From Serilophus lunatus (lineage: Eukaryota; Chordata; Aves; Passeriformes; Eurylaimidae): a DNA stretch of 64,000 nt. The position numbers and the translations under genes are program-made. Location: assembly GCA_013399895.1 (NCBI GenBank), contig VXBA01006210.1, positions 1,826,257-1,890,256 of the forward strand, read 5' to 3'. This document shows, one piece after another, positions 47,663 through 60,207 of this stretch. Position 1 is the stretch's first letter. Each line of letters starts with the position of its first letter. Under the pieces are notes generated by a model, which saw only the letters and a list, made by a program, of their open reading frames with translations, had not been told where the DNA came from and searched no databases.

Positions 47663-50163
47663 CTAGTCTGGTAAAACCATTCATAACCCGAGGTTATGGG
47701 ATCAACCAAACCTGCATGCAAAATGGTTTTTAGAACAGTCTTACTAGATTTTACAGCATTTTTTCAGTTCACAGGGTGATTCTTGATACAATTGAAAATG
47801 CACAGTAGTGTTTCTAATAGAAACCCCTTTATCCTTCCTTACTGTGTACACAAGGCTCATAAACTTTAATACATAAAAATATGAGCAATATATATGAAGC
47901 TACAGACCAGAAAGAGCAGCAGTTCTGCTTAGCCAGGGAAATACATAAGATTATATTTCATGGTTGTGTGAGCCTTTGGTTAAAATTTTTAAATCGTAGC
48001 ATGGAGTAAATAATTGCACTTGCCTTTTTTTATTGCTATGTTTTTGCTTGTATAAATGTTCATCTGTGTGGTTATTACTGGAAAGCAATTTAATATGTGT
48101 TAAGCAGGTCCTAATATATATTTGAATATGCCCATGAATTTGTTGTGTTTATTCTTTCAGCACTGAATGTTTTTTCCTTTCATTAGTAACAACTAAGATC
48201 CTATTCATATCTCCAGTTTTTACTCTAAACAGGATCCAGCCACAAAGAGATTGTTACACAATTGAAAAATGCGTTAACAAGTAGTTCACAAGAGTTTAGA
48301 GATGCTCTTGCTTAATCTTTTTAATTGTGAAGTCAGTCTTTTTTTCTCCCTTATGATGGTATTTATGGTGACATACCACTAAGTATGTTGCTGCCATCAA
48401 CTTGAGGTTAATTTCCATTTTTGGAGCTTACAATGTTTAGTAACTGCTAATGGAAGCTTTGGTTTTTATTTCAGTCTGTCACACCCAAGCAAATTAAATC
48501 TTTTACATGGTGCAGAAATGGTTGCTATTATGCTGTTGGTTGTTTGCATTGCAAAGAAACTCTAGGCAAATGCTGGTTTTCTTGTTTCATTTCTTTCTAC
48601 ACGCTGGTAGTCTACATATACTGGCAGAGATGACATCTGATTTGGATAGTTCAAAGATCTTCAATGTCCATTTTACAGACTGGGGAGGCAGAAGTTTGTC
48701 TCACCTGGTAACACATTCTGTAGTCTGTAGCAGTGAATATGGTGCATCTGTGCCTGAGGTGTTTTGCTGGGTCAGGATTTTAAATAACATGCCCAGTGTC
48801 TAAGCTGGGAAGTTAATCTAGACTTTTGTGGGCCCTGGGTTGGCTGAAGGGCCCAGCAGTACCCACTGTAACAGAGGCAAAGCTAGAACACTGCTCTGCA
48901 AGGGATGCTGACATCAAAGGGAGAAGAGGTCTCTGCATGAAACTGAGAGTTGTGTTCTGCAGGGATTCTGTGCACAGTTTGTTTGCCTCAAACTTGAAGA
49001 GTTGATCTTGGTTTGCTTTCTCAGCCTAGTATTCCCATGTGGAGAAGACTACTATACAGCTGTTATACATGTGGCTCTAACACTTTAATACGTAAGTAGT
49101 CAGAGAATTTTTACAATGAGGAACCTAAAAAAAGCAACATTGAGGAACTTGAAAACTTCCCTTGCAGCAAAAAATCCTGATGAGGCATGAAACCCCTCTC
49201 TTTTTACTGCTTTCACTGTGCTGTTGTTGGTTTGAATCTTCTTTCAAGATCTGAACACAGAAGTAATGTTCGTTCAATTGGAATTGACAGGCAAGAACTA
49301 GCATTTGTGGTTCTTAAACTACTCAGCTTCATTTTAGCTTTTAATCATCTACCAGAACTGATTCTTGCCTTATATAATTAGGCCCCTTGTATGCCATGAT
49401 CCCACAGCTGTGGAATTCACCTATTGCTACAAAGCAGGACTGCAGAATTCAGGCTTTTATTAATGGAGAGTATATAAAAAGGGGACACGTATTTCTTTAA
49501 AACTCTTGACACCCTGATTAAAATTCTAGCAGTTGCAATTTCCCTAGAAAAATATAAAGTGAGTTTAAAGTGGAACAGTGTCGTCTCCTGAAACACTACT
49601 TTAAAGGAAGTGCTGCTCTGTTCATCTGAAGAGCCACTCCTTTTTGTGTTGCAGAGGGTGTTTGTACTGTTTAAAGATTATGGAAATAAATGTGATGTGT
49701 TATTTTAACTGTTTAACTTTCAAGCTGATCTTTTTCATTGCACAATCCTGTAGCAGTTTGCAGTAACACAATACATGGTCTCACACTGGCAAAAGGAGGG
49801 CTTGATGTGAGCTGAAGAGCTGGGTTTGGTTACTTGCTGGTAGATAGTTGCATTTTTAGACCTACCTTCACAAGATTTGGCCTCTAAAGAGCAATGAGCT
49901 GAGAATTAATATCCTCTATTGGAAAGCTTTGTGAATTTTGAAGACACTCAGCTGAGGGAGAAATGGTAGAACACCCAATGGTGTTCCTTCTAGTTGGTAG
50001 ATAGGGAGCAGCCGTCTGGAGACGTTGCTGCAGGTGTTGGAGGAATGGGAAATGGCAAGCTCTACATTAAGCAGAATTGAGTCTTGAGATGCTCTTATTT
50101 CACCAAGACGTATAGAGTGAGAACACTGAGAGGGCAGTTCAGAGGTCCTAAATTAGCGACAGT

Positions 50164-50185
50164 AAGGGTAGCATGAGCTACCCTT
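50164..50185. repeat. Hairpin with 9-bp arms in COL24A1 intron 3
   Basis: AAGGGTAGC, loop ATGA, GCTACCCTT. All nine pairs are Watson-Crick. One or two such hairpins are expected by chance in a window this size. Confidence 0.6.
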
Positions 50186-53100
50186 TCACTCTTAGCTTAT
50201 TTCTCAGTTGAACAAAATTGCTGGCTGAGGCTCTCCCTGACCACAGGTGGACATTCAAATTTGGTAGGATACTTGTTGCTCATTAATAAAATTAATATCT
50301 ACATGAAGTGCTTAAAGAAGGTAGACACAGCATGTTAGGAGCACAAAGAGCAATTCCAAGTGACAGGACTGGAATTGTAAATGACCTAAAACTGGTTGGA
50401 TGAAACTTAATGCAATAGTACGATAACTAAAAGAACAAGTAGAGGATGGGGGAGTGGTTTGACAGTCCCATCAGCATCATGGATTGGTATCATAATGCAA
50501 TAGAAAATAAATGCATCTTATTGCTGTGGTGTTTGATTCATTACCAGATGTGGTGAGTAGCAGGGACAGAATTTTTCTAGTGGTTTGGGTATGATGACTT
50601 TGCTGTTTGGGGATGTCTTCAGTTTTAGATGAGGAGCTTTAAAAAGGATGTAGACAGACTGGAAGAATTGCGGAAGGTTGCAGCAATAGCGGTGTAGTTG
50701 TAGAAAATACAATTCTGAGTGAAGTTTAGAACAAAAGTGCATTTAGTAATGAAAGTAAGGAGCAATGTTATAGTTCTGCAAAGGGATAGTTACTAAAGAT
50801 ACTTTTCTGCCTGTTCAGAGGTAGTATGGCAAGAAAGAGTAGGAAATTTTAAGTGAGACATGAGGAAAACACCTTATTAGAGTTAATAGAACACATGATG
50901 TTAGGAGTGTTCAAAGTGAAATTTCTGTTCATGGAGAGGTTTTAGAATAGGTTTGAAGCCTGATGTATCTGTTTACTTCCCTGCTATACTGCAGGTATTT
51001 TGGTGATGTGCAGAAAAGTTCATGTGTTTTTTGCTTGGCTGAAGGACTACCTGCCTTAGGTATTTGATGGTTCAAGCATTAAACTGATATTTTTCTTTGA
51101 TTTTGTCTTTACAAAAAGAAGTGATTGAGGAGAGATGAATAGTTTGAATGGTTGGGATGTGGTCAAGTGCTTTTTAAAGGGAAACCTCATAGTTGTTTCA
51201 CAAAGCAACTTCAGTGAATAGCATTTAGTTAGATGGCAACAGGATCAGCATGTGCCTATGGAGAAGTTGTAACTACTTAATGCGGAATTTATTGCTATGC
51301 ATCTTAAATCTTTAAACATGGAGCCTTGCTGTAGGTAAATGTAACATTTCCTATTAATTCTGGGTAATAGGGCAAGTTTAAAACATATGCATCTACAGAA
51401 GGGCTCCAGTATCCTAGAAAATATCTATGAAAGAACACCATTATATTCGTTCCAGTGATCATTTGAAAGGTAGTGAAAATTTCTTGAAAAGTAGCATCTA
51501 ACTCTACTGTTTCATGATTAAGATAGGAGTATTTTCAACTTGAGCAAACTGATCTCATTAAATTAATTTTAAATTTGTATTTGTAATATTTATACAAAGT
51601 AATTTTTATTGGGTGGTGGTGGTTAAAATGTCAAAAGCTAAAAATCACATTAATGTTTCTAATTGCTTCAGATTTGTCTAATTATTGTTTCCAGTAGTTG
51701 GAGGAAAAGCTCTTTAAACAAATGACGTATTCCTTGGTTTAAGAGAGATTGGCTTACTCGCAGAGGTTGACTTCTGTGGTTTACATGGATGCCTGAGAGG
51801 CTTAAGTAGCTTCCTAGCTAGTATAAAAATAGCCATGCTGATTTGAAGTTGTAGTTGCTTTCACAGATTGTAGAAACACATAAGATGGAATAACTTCTTA
51901 CAGTTAGTTGGAAAACATTTCCAGGAAGACTTCCATGTGTCCTACTGAAGTCTGCTGTCAGACTTGAGTTGCAGGGAGGAGCCTGTGCTCAAGACTAGAG
52001 AGTAATGTACTCTGGTTAGAAAAGTCCTTGTTCATACTTTAAGTCAAACACCTGGATTGCTGGGGCTGGTTGCTTATTGTTGTTAATCAGAGGCTTCATC
52101 TACAATTGTTGACTTCGTTTCAGAATGCCTTGAGAAAGCATTATTGATTTCCATCTATAAAGTTCAAAATACATTCTACTGCTTCTTTTAAGGATTTCTG
52201 ATGGCTTGGTTATGATTAGATTTTGTTCTTTTTGTGGTGTTCTTTTTGTATGAAAAGAGATGACTACTTATGGTTTAGTGTCATCAAAGTGTAGGATTTG
52301 TTGGGTTTTTTTGGAGGGGTGGGGTTTGTTTATTTTGTAAAGGAAGTAGTTACTATTTAAAAAGAATGAGAAGCCATATAGGGAAAAATGTTCTCGCTGC
52401 CCTCATTCCATGAATCAGCAGCAAAGATTGGGCATCTTAATAAGATTTCCATTAGGAAAATGGTGGAGTTTGGCTATTATTATATTTTTAAGAAAATGTA
52501 GAAAGCATTTGAAACAGGGATGTAGAAGACTTTTGTACTGCAAATTGCATAAGAATACACACTAGTTGCAACTATTTTACTTAATAAAAGTGTTTTCTTT
52601 TGCAGTTTCTAATCAAAGTGCATCTTTTAAATTACCATTTGTGGGGACATATCATAAAACATACTACTTCAGCAGGGCAGGGTTGGAGCCCTTTCAAGTG
52701 CATTTTTGAACCTGGACAAGAATACTGGGTCCAGAGTTTTCCATGTATCTGTCTGCTACATTTCTTCTGCTATTAAACATGGTGTCTTTTTACTTTGTAA
52801 AGATATGAGGATGCCAGTGAGCATTTATGCAGCCTTCTGTGCTGGAAGTATGACATGTTACAGTTTGATCTAAAGACCAGGGCAGGTAGACAGCTCTGTG
52901 TCTTCTAAATTGCACAGAGAAGTAAATGCAGGTATGAATTTCAGCATGACTTAAAGTAGTGTGTGCATACAAATATTCCTAACTACAATTAGACTTCTAA
53001 GATAATTTGGCTTAACTGAAGAGGAAATTATTTTTTTTAATTCTTCAGAACAACAGTGATTCTCCCAGAATTTTCTGCAAGTGGTCTGCATTTTGGCCAA

Positions 53101-54411
53101 ATTAAAGAAATTAACTGGACAATGCTTAAAATCCATAATCAGCACTGTCTTCTCTGCCAGTGACATGACCTTTCAAAAAAAAAAAAAAGTGTCTCTTACA
53201 GAAAACTGGAGATTTTTAAAAATGCAACTTTTATCTTAATGATTTGGTAGTTGCTAATAAAACCTGAAAGGGCATTTGATTTTTTTTTTTCTTGTCTCTT
53301 TTTTTTTTTTTCCTCTTTTGCCTTATTTGCAAAACCTGTGAGATGACCATTTCAGCCCCTGTAATTGCCTTTCTCATTCTCCTGGTATCCCTGCCAGCTT
53401 TCTGCACTGTTGTTTGGGGATGGGCAGGCCAGTGTCTCAGCTGAGAGGCTGTTGTACGTAAAGAACACAGAAGCACGAGGAAGTCTGGGTGAAAGAGCAA
53501 GTTGAATCCCTTCCTGCTATTATTGAATGATAATATTATCAATATTATCCTGACATCAGGTGATGTTCACCTCTTGAAGAAAGTACATGGAACTAGATTC
53601 ATGCTTAAGAATAGCCTATCCTTCTGTAGAACCCTTAACGTGGTAGATGAACTATAATATAAGGTAGTGCAGCTTTTAGCCTAGTGCTCTCATTTGTATT
53701 TGAGTACAGTAAGTAGATCCTGGGGTTTCGAATCTGAATAGCAGCCACATGCAGAAAAGGAAAGAACTAGATGTGCAAGGAGTGGTACACTGTCCAATGT
53801 AGTGACTAATAATCTAATTCATTGCAAAAGATACATCTGATGACATAGTAGCTTTTTTAAAAAGTCTTCATTATCCTTAAAGAGAATGATATTCATTATA
53901 TACAAGGGTAAATGTGCTACTAGTTATTAGAAGCTTTTAACAGGAAACTGAACAGTCATTTGTTCACATTTATTTTCCTCTATTTCATATCTGTCTGTCT
54001 GTTCTGTGAGGTGGTATCTTATTTTTTCAGTTACTCTAACTTTTCTAAAGTGTTTGGCATGCCAGCATGCTTCTTAAAAAGGCTTAATTATTCTCTATTC
54101 TTTGTTTAGAAATAGACTGCATTTGCTTGCTTCACCTGATCTTTTCTTCTCTCAATACCAGGACACTTAAGTAAAAACTACTATCCAGGCTTTTAGCTCA
54201 AATTTCTCTGGTGTAAGATACTTTCTATTTTATTTTCTGATTTGAACTTGGATGAAAAACACACTTGCTTGTAGTTTGGGAGTTGGTTTTTAAATTGAGA
54301 AGGTCTGCACAAGCAGAAGGTAATCAGTTAGAAGAACTGGTTTTATTCAGGCTGGTGATACAGTCCTTGTATTGGGTTTTAGGCTCAACTACTTTGATTT
54401 TCTATCACCAG

Positions 54412-54465
54412 GGTCCTCCAGGTCCTCCAGGTTTACCTGGTCCTTCAGGAAAGAGAGGTCCTCGG
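54412..54465 (+). CDS. COL24A1: COL24A1 exon 4 (54-nt Gly-X-Y exon)
   Basis: The exon lies between TTTTCTATCACCAG and GTGAGT and encodes residues 474-491, GPPGPPGLPGPSGKRGPR: six perfect Gly-X-Y triplets in exactly 54 nt, the classical fibrillar-collagen exon size. X and Y prolines and the GKRGPR stretch match the beginning of the type XXIV helix. Phase 0 at both ends. The two leading GGTCCTCCA nonamers are identical, so slippage between copies is possible here. The triple helix assembles in the endoplasmic reticulum, where Y-position prolines are hydroxylated. Confidence 0.97.
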
Positions 54466-57400
54466 GTGAGTAAAACAGTTATGTTCTTCTGCACCTTTAG
54501 GGGCAGGTCGCCAATAAACAAACTGGAGTTTGCATAATTTTGCTTTTCTTAACTTTTCATAGGATTAGTGATTATAAAATTGTATGTTTCTTAACATATA
54601 GCAGATAGGTTAAAGTGAGGCAAAGCAAACCATTTCTTCTGCTGTGAGCCACCAGCATAATTAATTCCATGTATGTGTGCATACACTGAGCATTATTACA
54701 TCTGTACCTAGCTTTGGCTGCTCACATTGTTAGCTTCTAGTTTTTCCATGCTGCTCCCATCTGCTGCAATCTAAGGTCACGTTCATTTGTTTTTGGAGTG
54801 AGTGGGAGTGAGCAATGCAGACCACAGCCACAGAGGAGCAGGCAGTAACTATGAAATTAACCACTGCAAAACAAAAATCTGTTTTAGTCTCCTGTGCTAC
54901 AGCAGGTTGATCATGGCTTGATTGATGTGAGGGCACTTTGCCATAGAAATGAGCTACAGCAGCAAATGTTGATTTGTTTTGTGTGTCTGGGTGCCCTCCA
55001 GCATAAGCAGGGACAGTAGCCTTGCCCTGTGCCATGGGACAGAGCATGGGCTTTGCTGCAGTGACCGTAGACCTGTGCCTCAGCTGCCATAAACGTGGGA
55101 GAAGCCTGTGCCTCTGCACAGATTAGTTGACTAGGCAAAAAAAGGTGAATCTGTTTTCACTATTGTGTACTAAAAAAATAAGCTTGAGGAAGTTCCTGAG
55201 GCCATGGTTGGTTTTGGGGGCTTCAGTGGAGGGGCAGCTGGAGGGAGCAAGTGAAGATTTGTTGTGCAGGTGATTTTGAGCCATTGTATATCAGGATGTA
55301 AACGGTTGTGGCTGGAGTGCCTTCGTCTAGGCAAATTGAAAGGGGGAGATAAGGGAGTAGTTTGTATCAGGCTCCGAATATGTGTGGGAGGAGTTTTGAT
55401 TCAGTGTTTGAGGGACATTTAAACAATCTGCTGCTCAACAGCATGTTGAAAGCCAGCAAAACACAGGATGTTCTAACCTTGATTTGTCTGGATAGGAAAG
55501 TCTGCTGGTCAGAGGCCGGAAACCAAACTGATGCTTTTGAGCAGTTGGAGGCAAGGGAGTAGAAGAGACACATTTAAATGTATGAAATGAAAAGCATTCT
55601 TTTAAATCCATCACTTCATGACTTCTTGAATCCTTTTTTCAAGTCATTCTTCTATGTAAAAGCTGACACTTCTTACAACTCAGCTTTTTATGTTGTATAC
55701 TGCCTCTATCTATGATATGTCTGGCATCAGAGGGAGGATTGCACTTAACCAAGTAGATCCTCACACGTGGGAAGTTGTCTTTGTTTGAGAGAAAGCTGTT
55801 TATATGTTTTAAGCCATGCCTGCTGGTGAGATTACTCTTGCTCAGTTGTTACTGGTTTGGGATTTTTTTTCCTACAGGTCTTTTTTTACAGGTATGGGAT
55901 ACATAAAAGCACAGTGCTCTACTGTGTGAGTTTTCTGGATCAGTTATTGAGTAGAACGTGCTTTCCAGTGTGAAGAGGCTGCTTACAGTAGGATGCCTGT
56001 AAAAGTATGAAAAGAGCTGAGATGAATATTCACCAGTAGTTCCAAGTTTAAAAAAAGTTTATATGGGCCAAGAAATTCTATAAAACTATTTGATAAAAAC
56101 GTGGTTTTGAAATGTCAGTGCTCTTTAGTTTGTACGAAACTGATAAATTCAAACAGATAAAACTACTGAATATATATGGTATGACAGAAATTTTGTGATT
56201 CAAAAAGCCTGTAGAAACCTTGTTGACATAAAGTTCATTTCGTCATCTACCAGCCTGCCTTGTGACTTCTGTCTTCCTTAGTGTGGGCTGCCACTTGTGA
56301 TCCTGAAATGTGACTCATACTGTCAAAGGGGCAGAATGCAGAGCTGCATTGTCTGTGTCTCTCAAGTGTGTCCAAACCTGATCCTGTCAGAGATTCAAGT
56401 GGTTTGAGAATGTGTGATTTCCATTAAAAACTGATTTTGATCCCTGTAGTTCTATGGTCAAGTTGTCCACATGTGACAATTTTTCTAAGTGTCTTGTTCC
56501 AAGTTTCTAAATAAAGAAATTTCATCAATTTCAGAATTCATGATGATGTGAAACTGCTCTGATGCCTCTCATTCCATGAGAATACTTTTGCACTTCTGTG
56601 TTACAGTACTATGCCCCAAGAGAATAACATGGCAAGCAGCAAAAGTAGGAGCCACTTCAGCATTGCAGCTACGTTGGCACTTTCTATTTGTTTCCTTTCT
56701 CCTAAATCCCTGAGACCGCCTCCAAAGTTGCCAGAGTGCAAATTAATCTCTCCAACAGCACGTAGGATTAGCATTTCTGTGGAGTTATGTCAACATTGTC
56801 ATTAGTGAGAGGGAGCACTAACAGATACAGCTTTCAGTGTTACTGCAAGGTATAACTAGTAAATTCAGCCTTGTGTGATGCAAACACTGAGTTTATCTGT
56901 TGTTAAACCACTGAACATACAAAAAGTTGAAGTGTGCTCATTAGATTGGGCATTTGGATTGTTTGGATGGAATTTTTGGACTTAGTGAATTCAACAGAAG
57001 CTTTGTTGGTGAAGTCCTGTTCCTGGTAAATTTACAATTTGGTCCTTCAGCATGTGAAAGATGAATGGCTGCTGGCAAATTCCAACAAATATTTTAGCTG
57101 ATGTGCAGTTTTTCAAGGAGTGAGATTGCTGAATGTGTTGCAGGAACAGGCGCTTACACTGGAAGGTGTAGATTGTCTCGAGAGCTTATTCTGTTCTTGG
57201 AATGGTTTAAGTTTAATGCTTTTAGTAACAAGCCCATTTTCTGTACTAGCTGTGGGACAATCAGAAAAATGTGTGATTTGTTAAAAGAGGGTGGAATGTG
57301 TTGCTTTGAGTCGTCTTTTAAGTCGCTGAGCACTCATCCATTTCCTTCTCTTTGCAGTGTATATTTGAGTACTTCAGAGTGTGATTTTATTGCTTTTAAT

Positions 57401-57706
57401 CCCATGCCTCCAAGTGTAGCTGGAAAGCAACGTTGCAGTGACTGTGTGCCAAATACCTGTTAAGAATTACCTAGGAAGACAGTAAAAACTGAGACTTTTT
57501 ATAAGGAAAGGAAGCACTCAGTTTGGCTTTTGATTTTTTAGGAAGATGTGTGTTTTATGTCCTATGAATTCTTGGAAAATCCTAACCAGTACCTCTAAAA
57601 GTAGCAAGGATGCAGTAAAATTTTTCTCTGCAAACTTTTCACATGTGTTCAGTGGAGTGGTGAGTAATCCCAGCTCCTTTTTATTTGTTTGTGGGTTTTT
57701 TTATAG
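54466..57706 (+). other. COL24A1: COL24A1 intron 4
   Basis: A 3.2-kb intron of mixed composition ending in GGGTTTTTTTATAG. Several open frames on both strands (up to 129 codons) show no recognisable domain and no collagen repeat. No transposon recognised. Confidence 0.85.
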
Positions 57707-57760
57707 GGTATTCCAGGACCACATGGTAACCCAGGTTTGCCAGGATTGCCAGGTCCCAAG
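57707..57760 (+). CDS. COL24A1: COL24A1 exon 5 (54-nt Gly-X-Y exon)
   Basis: The exon lies between a strong T-rich acceptor and GTGAGT and encodes residues 492-509, GIPGPHGNPGLPGLPGPK, six uninterrupted triplets. This segment agrees residue for residue with the human type XXIV sequence as I remember it, which makes it a good orthology anchor. Both boundaries are phase 0, so skipping would remove six triplets without a frameshift. Confidence 0.97.
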
Positions 57761-58126
57761 GTGAGTTAATTTATCCATGTTGCCATGTAAATAACTGAAA
57801 TTTTTAATGACTTTTTGGAAGCCCCAGAACTGTTTCCAGTAATAGGGGTAATTGGCTTTCTTTGGTTTACAGATGGAGAGTGCTACTATAAACATATTTT
57901 AATTAAATGTAATCAATCAAATTGAACTCCATATCGAAACAAAATAGCAGATTGTTCAGAGGAAAGAAAAGCACCTATGTGTGCAGAATGATGACTTGGA
58001 AACTGTTATCCATTCAAGTAGTCTGTACTTCCCAAAAGAGTTCCTGTAAATCAGCTCAGCATCTTTGGTAAACTGAAGTTTAAATGAGAATAAACACTTA
58101 ATTGCTGTAACATTTTGATTTACCTT

Positions 58127-58147
58127 AAAAAAAAAAAAAAAAAAAAA
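58127..58147 (+). repeat. Homopolymer A tract (21 nt)
   Basis: An uninterrupted A-run in COL24A1 intron 5, the longest in the window, followed by GGAAAAA. Other A-runs lie at 38,333-38,348 (16), 53,175-53,188 (14) and 61,610-61,625 (16). No processed pseudogene or SINE body was recognised in front of them. They are likely polymorphic in length. Confidence 0.9.
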
Positions 58148-58209
58148 GGAAAAAATCCCCATCATTCTCTATAAATTACTATTTTATTGTCCATGCCCAA
58201 CCTCTGATA

Positions 58210-58231
58210 CTGAAATATTCTAATATTTCAG
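58210..58231. repeat. Palindrome with 10-bp arms
   Basis: CTGAAATATT, CT, AATATTTCAG, perfect over ten pairs, in COL24A1 intron 5. Confidence 0.7.
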
Positions 58232-58492
58232 GCATTATTACTTAACTAATACATTAGAATAATTTTCCGAAGCTTTATGGATGCGATATTTAAAACCAAA
58301 GACAAAATACTGGGCTGGAAGTTCAAATTACGCCTTCAAACTTGTGTAACATAGGCCCTTTAAACAGATTTGACAGATTTGTGCAGTTGCAGAATGCCTT
58401 CAACTCATATTTAGTTTGAACTGTTTGATAGATATGTTAGGAAAAAGCAGCACCATGATTTGTTTAGTACAATTCCTAATTGCAGGAATCTG

Positions 58493-58508
58493 ACCTGTCA
58501 TGACAGGT
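58493..58508. repeat. Perfect 16-bp palindrome
   Basis: ACCTGTCATGACAGGT is its own reverse complement with no spacer. It contains inverted ACCTGTC half-sites. It could bind a dimeric transcription factor, but I cannot name one with confidence. Confidence 0.7.
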
Positions 58509-60153
58509 GTTAAAATCTGCTTGAGGACATAGAAAGAAATTTAATAAAGCTTTCAGTGCCAAATGCTGCAAAACCAAGTGACTTTTTGTATGTGTTTTTG
58601 TTCTTAACCAGTTCTATAAGAAAAATTAAACTTATAGATTCATCATTAATTTGTACCATATTTATGCTGGCTGTAATATATACACAGAAGTCTATATTGC
58701 TAGCAAAATAATTGCAACCAATTGCTCCTAGGCTTTGTTTTATAATGTGTTTTCCCCCTCCACTGGATTATAATTCTGATCATAATATCAGTTCTGTAGC
58801 TTTCCATATGATTTTAAGGGACAGAATTGTACAGGTTTGTATGTACCCATATATATTTTTTACTTATAAAAATATATACATTACTAAGTGCTTAGTGATC
58901 TCTTTAATTTCTATTATCTTTTCAATACAAGTATATTTTGAAATGGTTTTATTTAAATAAAAACTAGCCAAGTGCTCAAGGAGTTCTGGCTATGAAGATC
59001 CAGTTGACCCACACTGAGTATGGCAACTGAAACAAACTTAAGTTTGATCTTAAAATATCACAGATGAGTTGTAACGATTTTTAAGCAGTAAATGAATGCA
59101 GGATTTTTATTCTGTCTTTGACATGCATTTGCTTTTGAAACATGAACAACATTAACTAGTACCCTTACTCCATAGTATCCATTTTTGAGTGAGGGCTGGT
59201 AGTTCCGACCAACAGCTGATGTCCTCCGTATTTAATTTCTGATAAACAGTTGAGCAGTGTTCTTAAAGTAATTTAGAAGTATCCATAAGATTTTACTTTC
59301 CTTGACTCTCTGGGAAATACATTAGTTAAGAAAATCCAGTTTTGTGAATTCTGTCACTTTTAACTACACTGTAATGTCACATAGATTAAGTATCCTCACA
59401 TCTTGGCTTGTGGTGACTCATTGCTAATCTACAACTAAAAGCCGTGCATAGCAGTAGCTGTTTGGCTTTTAGATTAAAAATAATGAGGAAATAATTGTAC
59501 TTAAAAGGGAAAGGTGACAGGTAAGTTATCAGAAGACCTGTGTTCTAACTAGCTGAGACCTGATCACAATTTTCTTACTACTCTCATTTTCATATGCCTG
59601 CATTGGAAATGGAAGCAGAATACAAACTGGAGTTGTTCAAAGAGTATAATTATTTGTCTTCCAAAATTTCAGTCAGCTAGCAAATGCTTGTGTAACTCCA
59701 GCCATGGTGAAGAACTATGTTCTCTGTGACCTGACACGTTGATTTAATACAACCAGGTCTGTTTTGCCAAATTGTCCCTGCAGTAGTACAGGCCAGTGCT
59801 CCTGCACAGTGCTTGAGGGAAGAGCTGATGTCCTGAAGTGATGGAAACACAGGCAGAGCAGTTTGGCTGGGGTGTCTGCGACAGTCCTGTTTGGATGTAC
59901 CAATAAATGTGTTTTCAAAACTTTGTGACATGAAATTTGGAAAATGCAAATCTCATCTCAGTGTAAACTTAGACTATTGCATTATTTGTATTTCTTTGCT
60001 GATAAATTTATGCAATAAATCTGTAATAACAAGCAAATTTTATACAAACATTCCTCTTCCTCTTGCTATAATAGTTGAGAATACTTGTTTTTGTGTATAT
60101 TATTGATAACGCTCTTCCTTGATGGTATAATGAGTGTAACTTCTCTGTGACAG

Positions 60154-60207
60154 GGCCTTAAAGGAGACCCAGGATTCTCTCCAGGACGAGCAAAACGTGG
60201 AGAAAAG
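60154..60207 (+). CDS. COL24A1: COL24A1 exon 6 (Gly-X-Y exon with interruption)
   Basis: A 54-nt exon encoding residues 510-527, GLKGDPGFSPGRAKRGEK. The pattern is GLK-GDP-GFS, then six residues (PGRAKR) without glycine in phase, then GEK, so the triple helix is interrupted here. Human type XXIV collagen has an interruption at the same place (recalled as GFSPGQPVPGEK), so the break itself is ancestral and not a sequencing error. What differs is the basic R-A-K-R at 521-524, a minimal furin-type motif. The acceptor is good (CTGTGACAG). The donor AAG|GTGTTA departs from consensus at +3 to +6 and is the weakest among the COL24A1 exons. Confidence 0.94.

Larger units (their letters stand above)
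47194..54411 (+). other. COL24A1: COL24A1 intron 3
   Basis: A 7.2-kb intron. The exon 3 frame reads on for 16 codons to a TAA at 47,242-47,244, and an AATAAA lies at 47,501-47,506. It also holds a 2 x 15-bp repeat (47,633), a 9-bp-arm hairpin (50,164), and A/T homopolymer runs around 53,175-53,312. No additional Gly-X-Y exon was seen, and the order of exons 3 to 4 matches the recalled human protein without a gap. Confidence 0.85.
57761..60153 (+). other. COL24A1: COL24A1 intron 5
   Basis: A 2.4-kb AT-rich intron. It contains a run of 21 A at 58,127-58,147, two palindromes (58,210-58,231 and 58,493-58,508), and no recognisable gene or transposon. The acceptor is TTCTCTGTGACAG. Confidence 0.85.
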
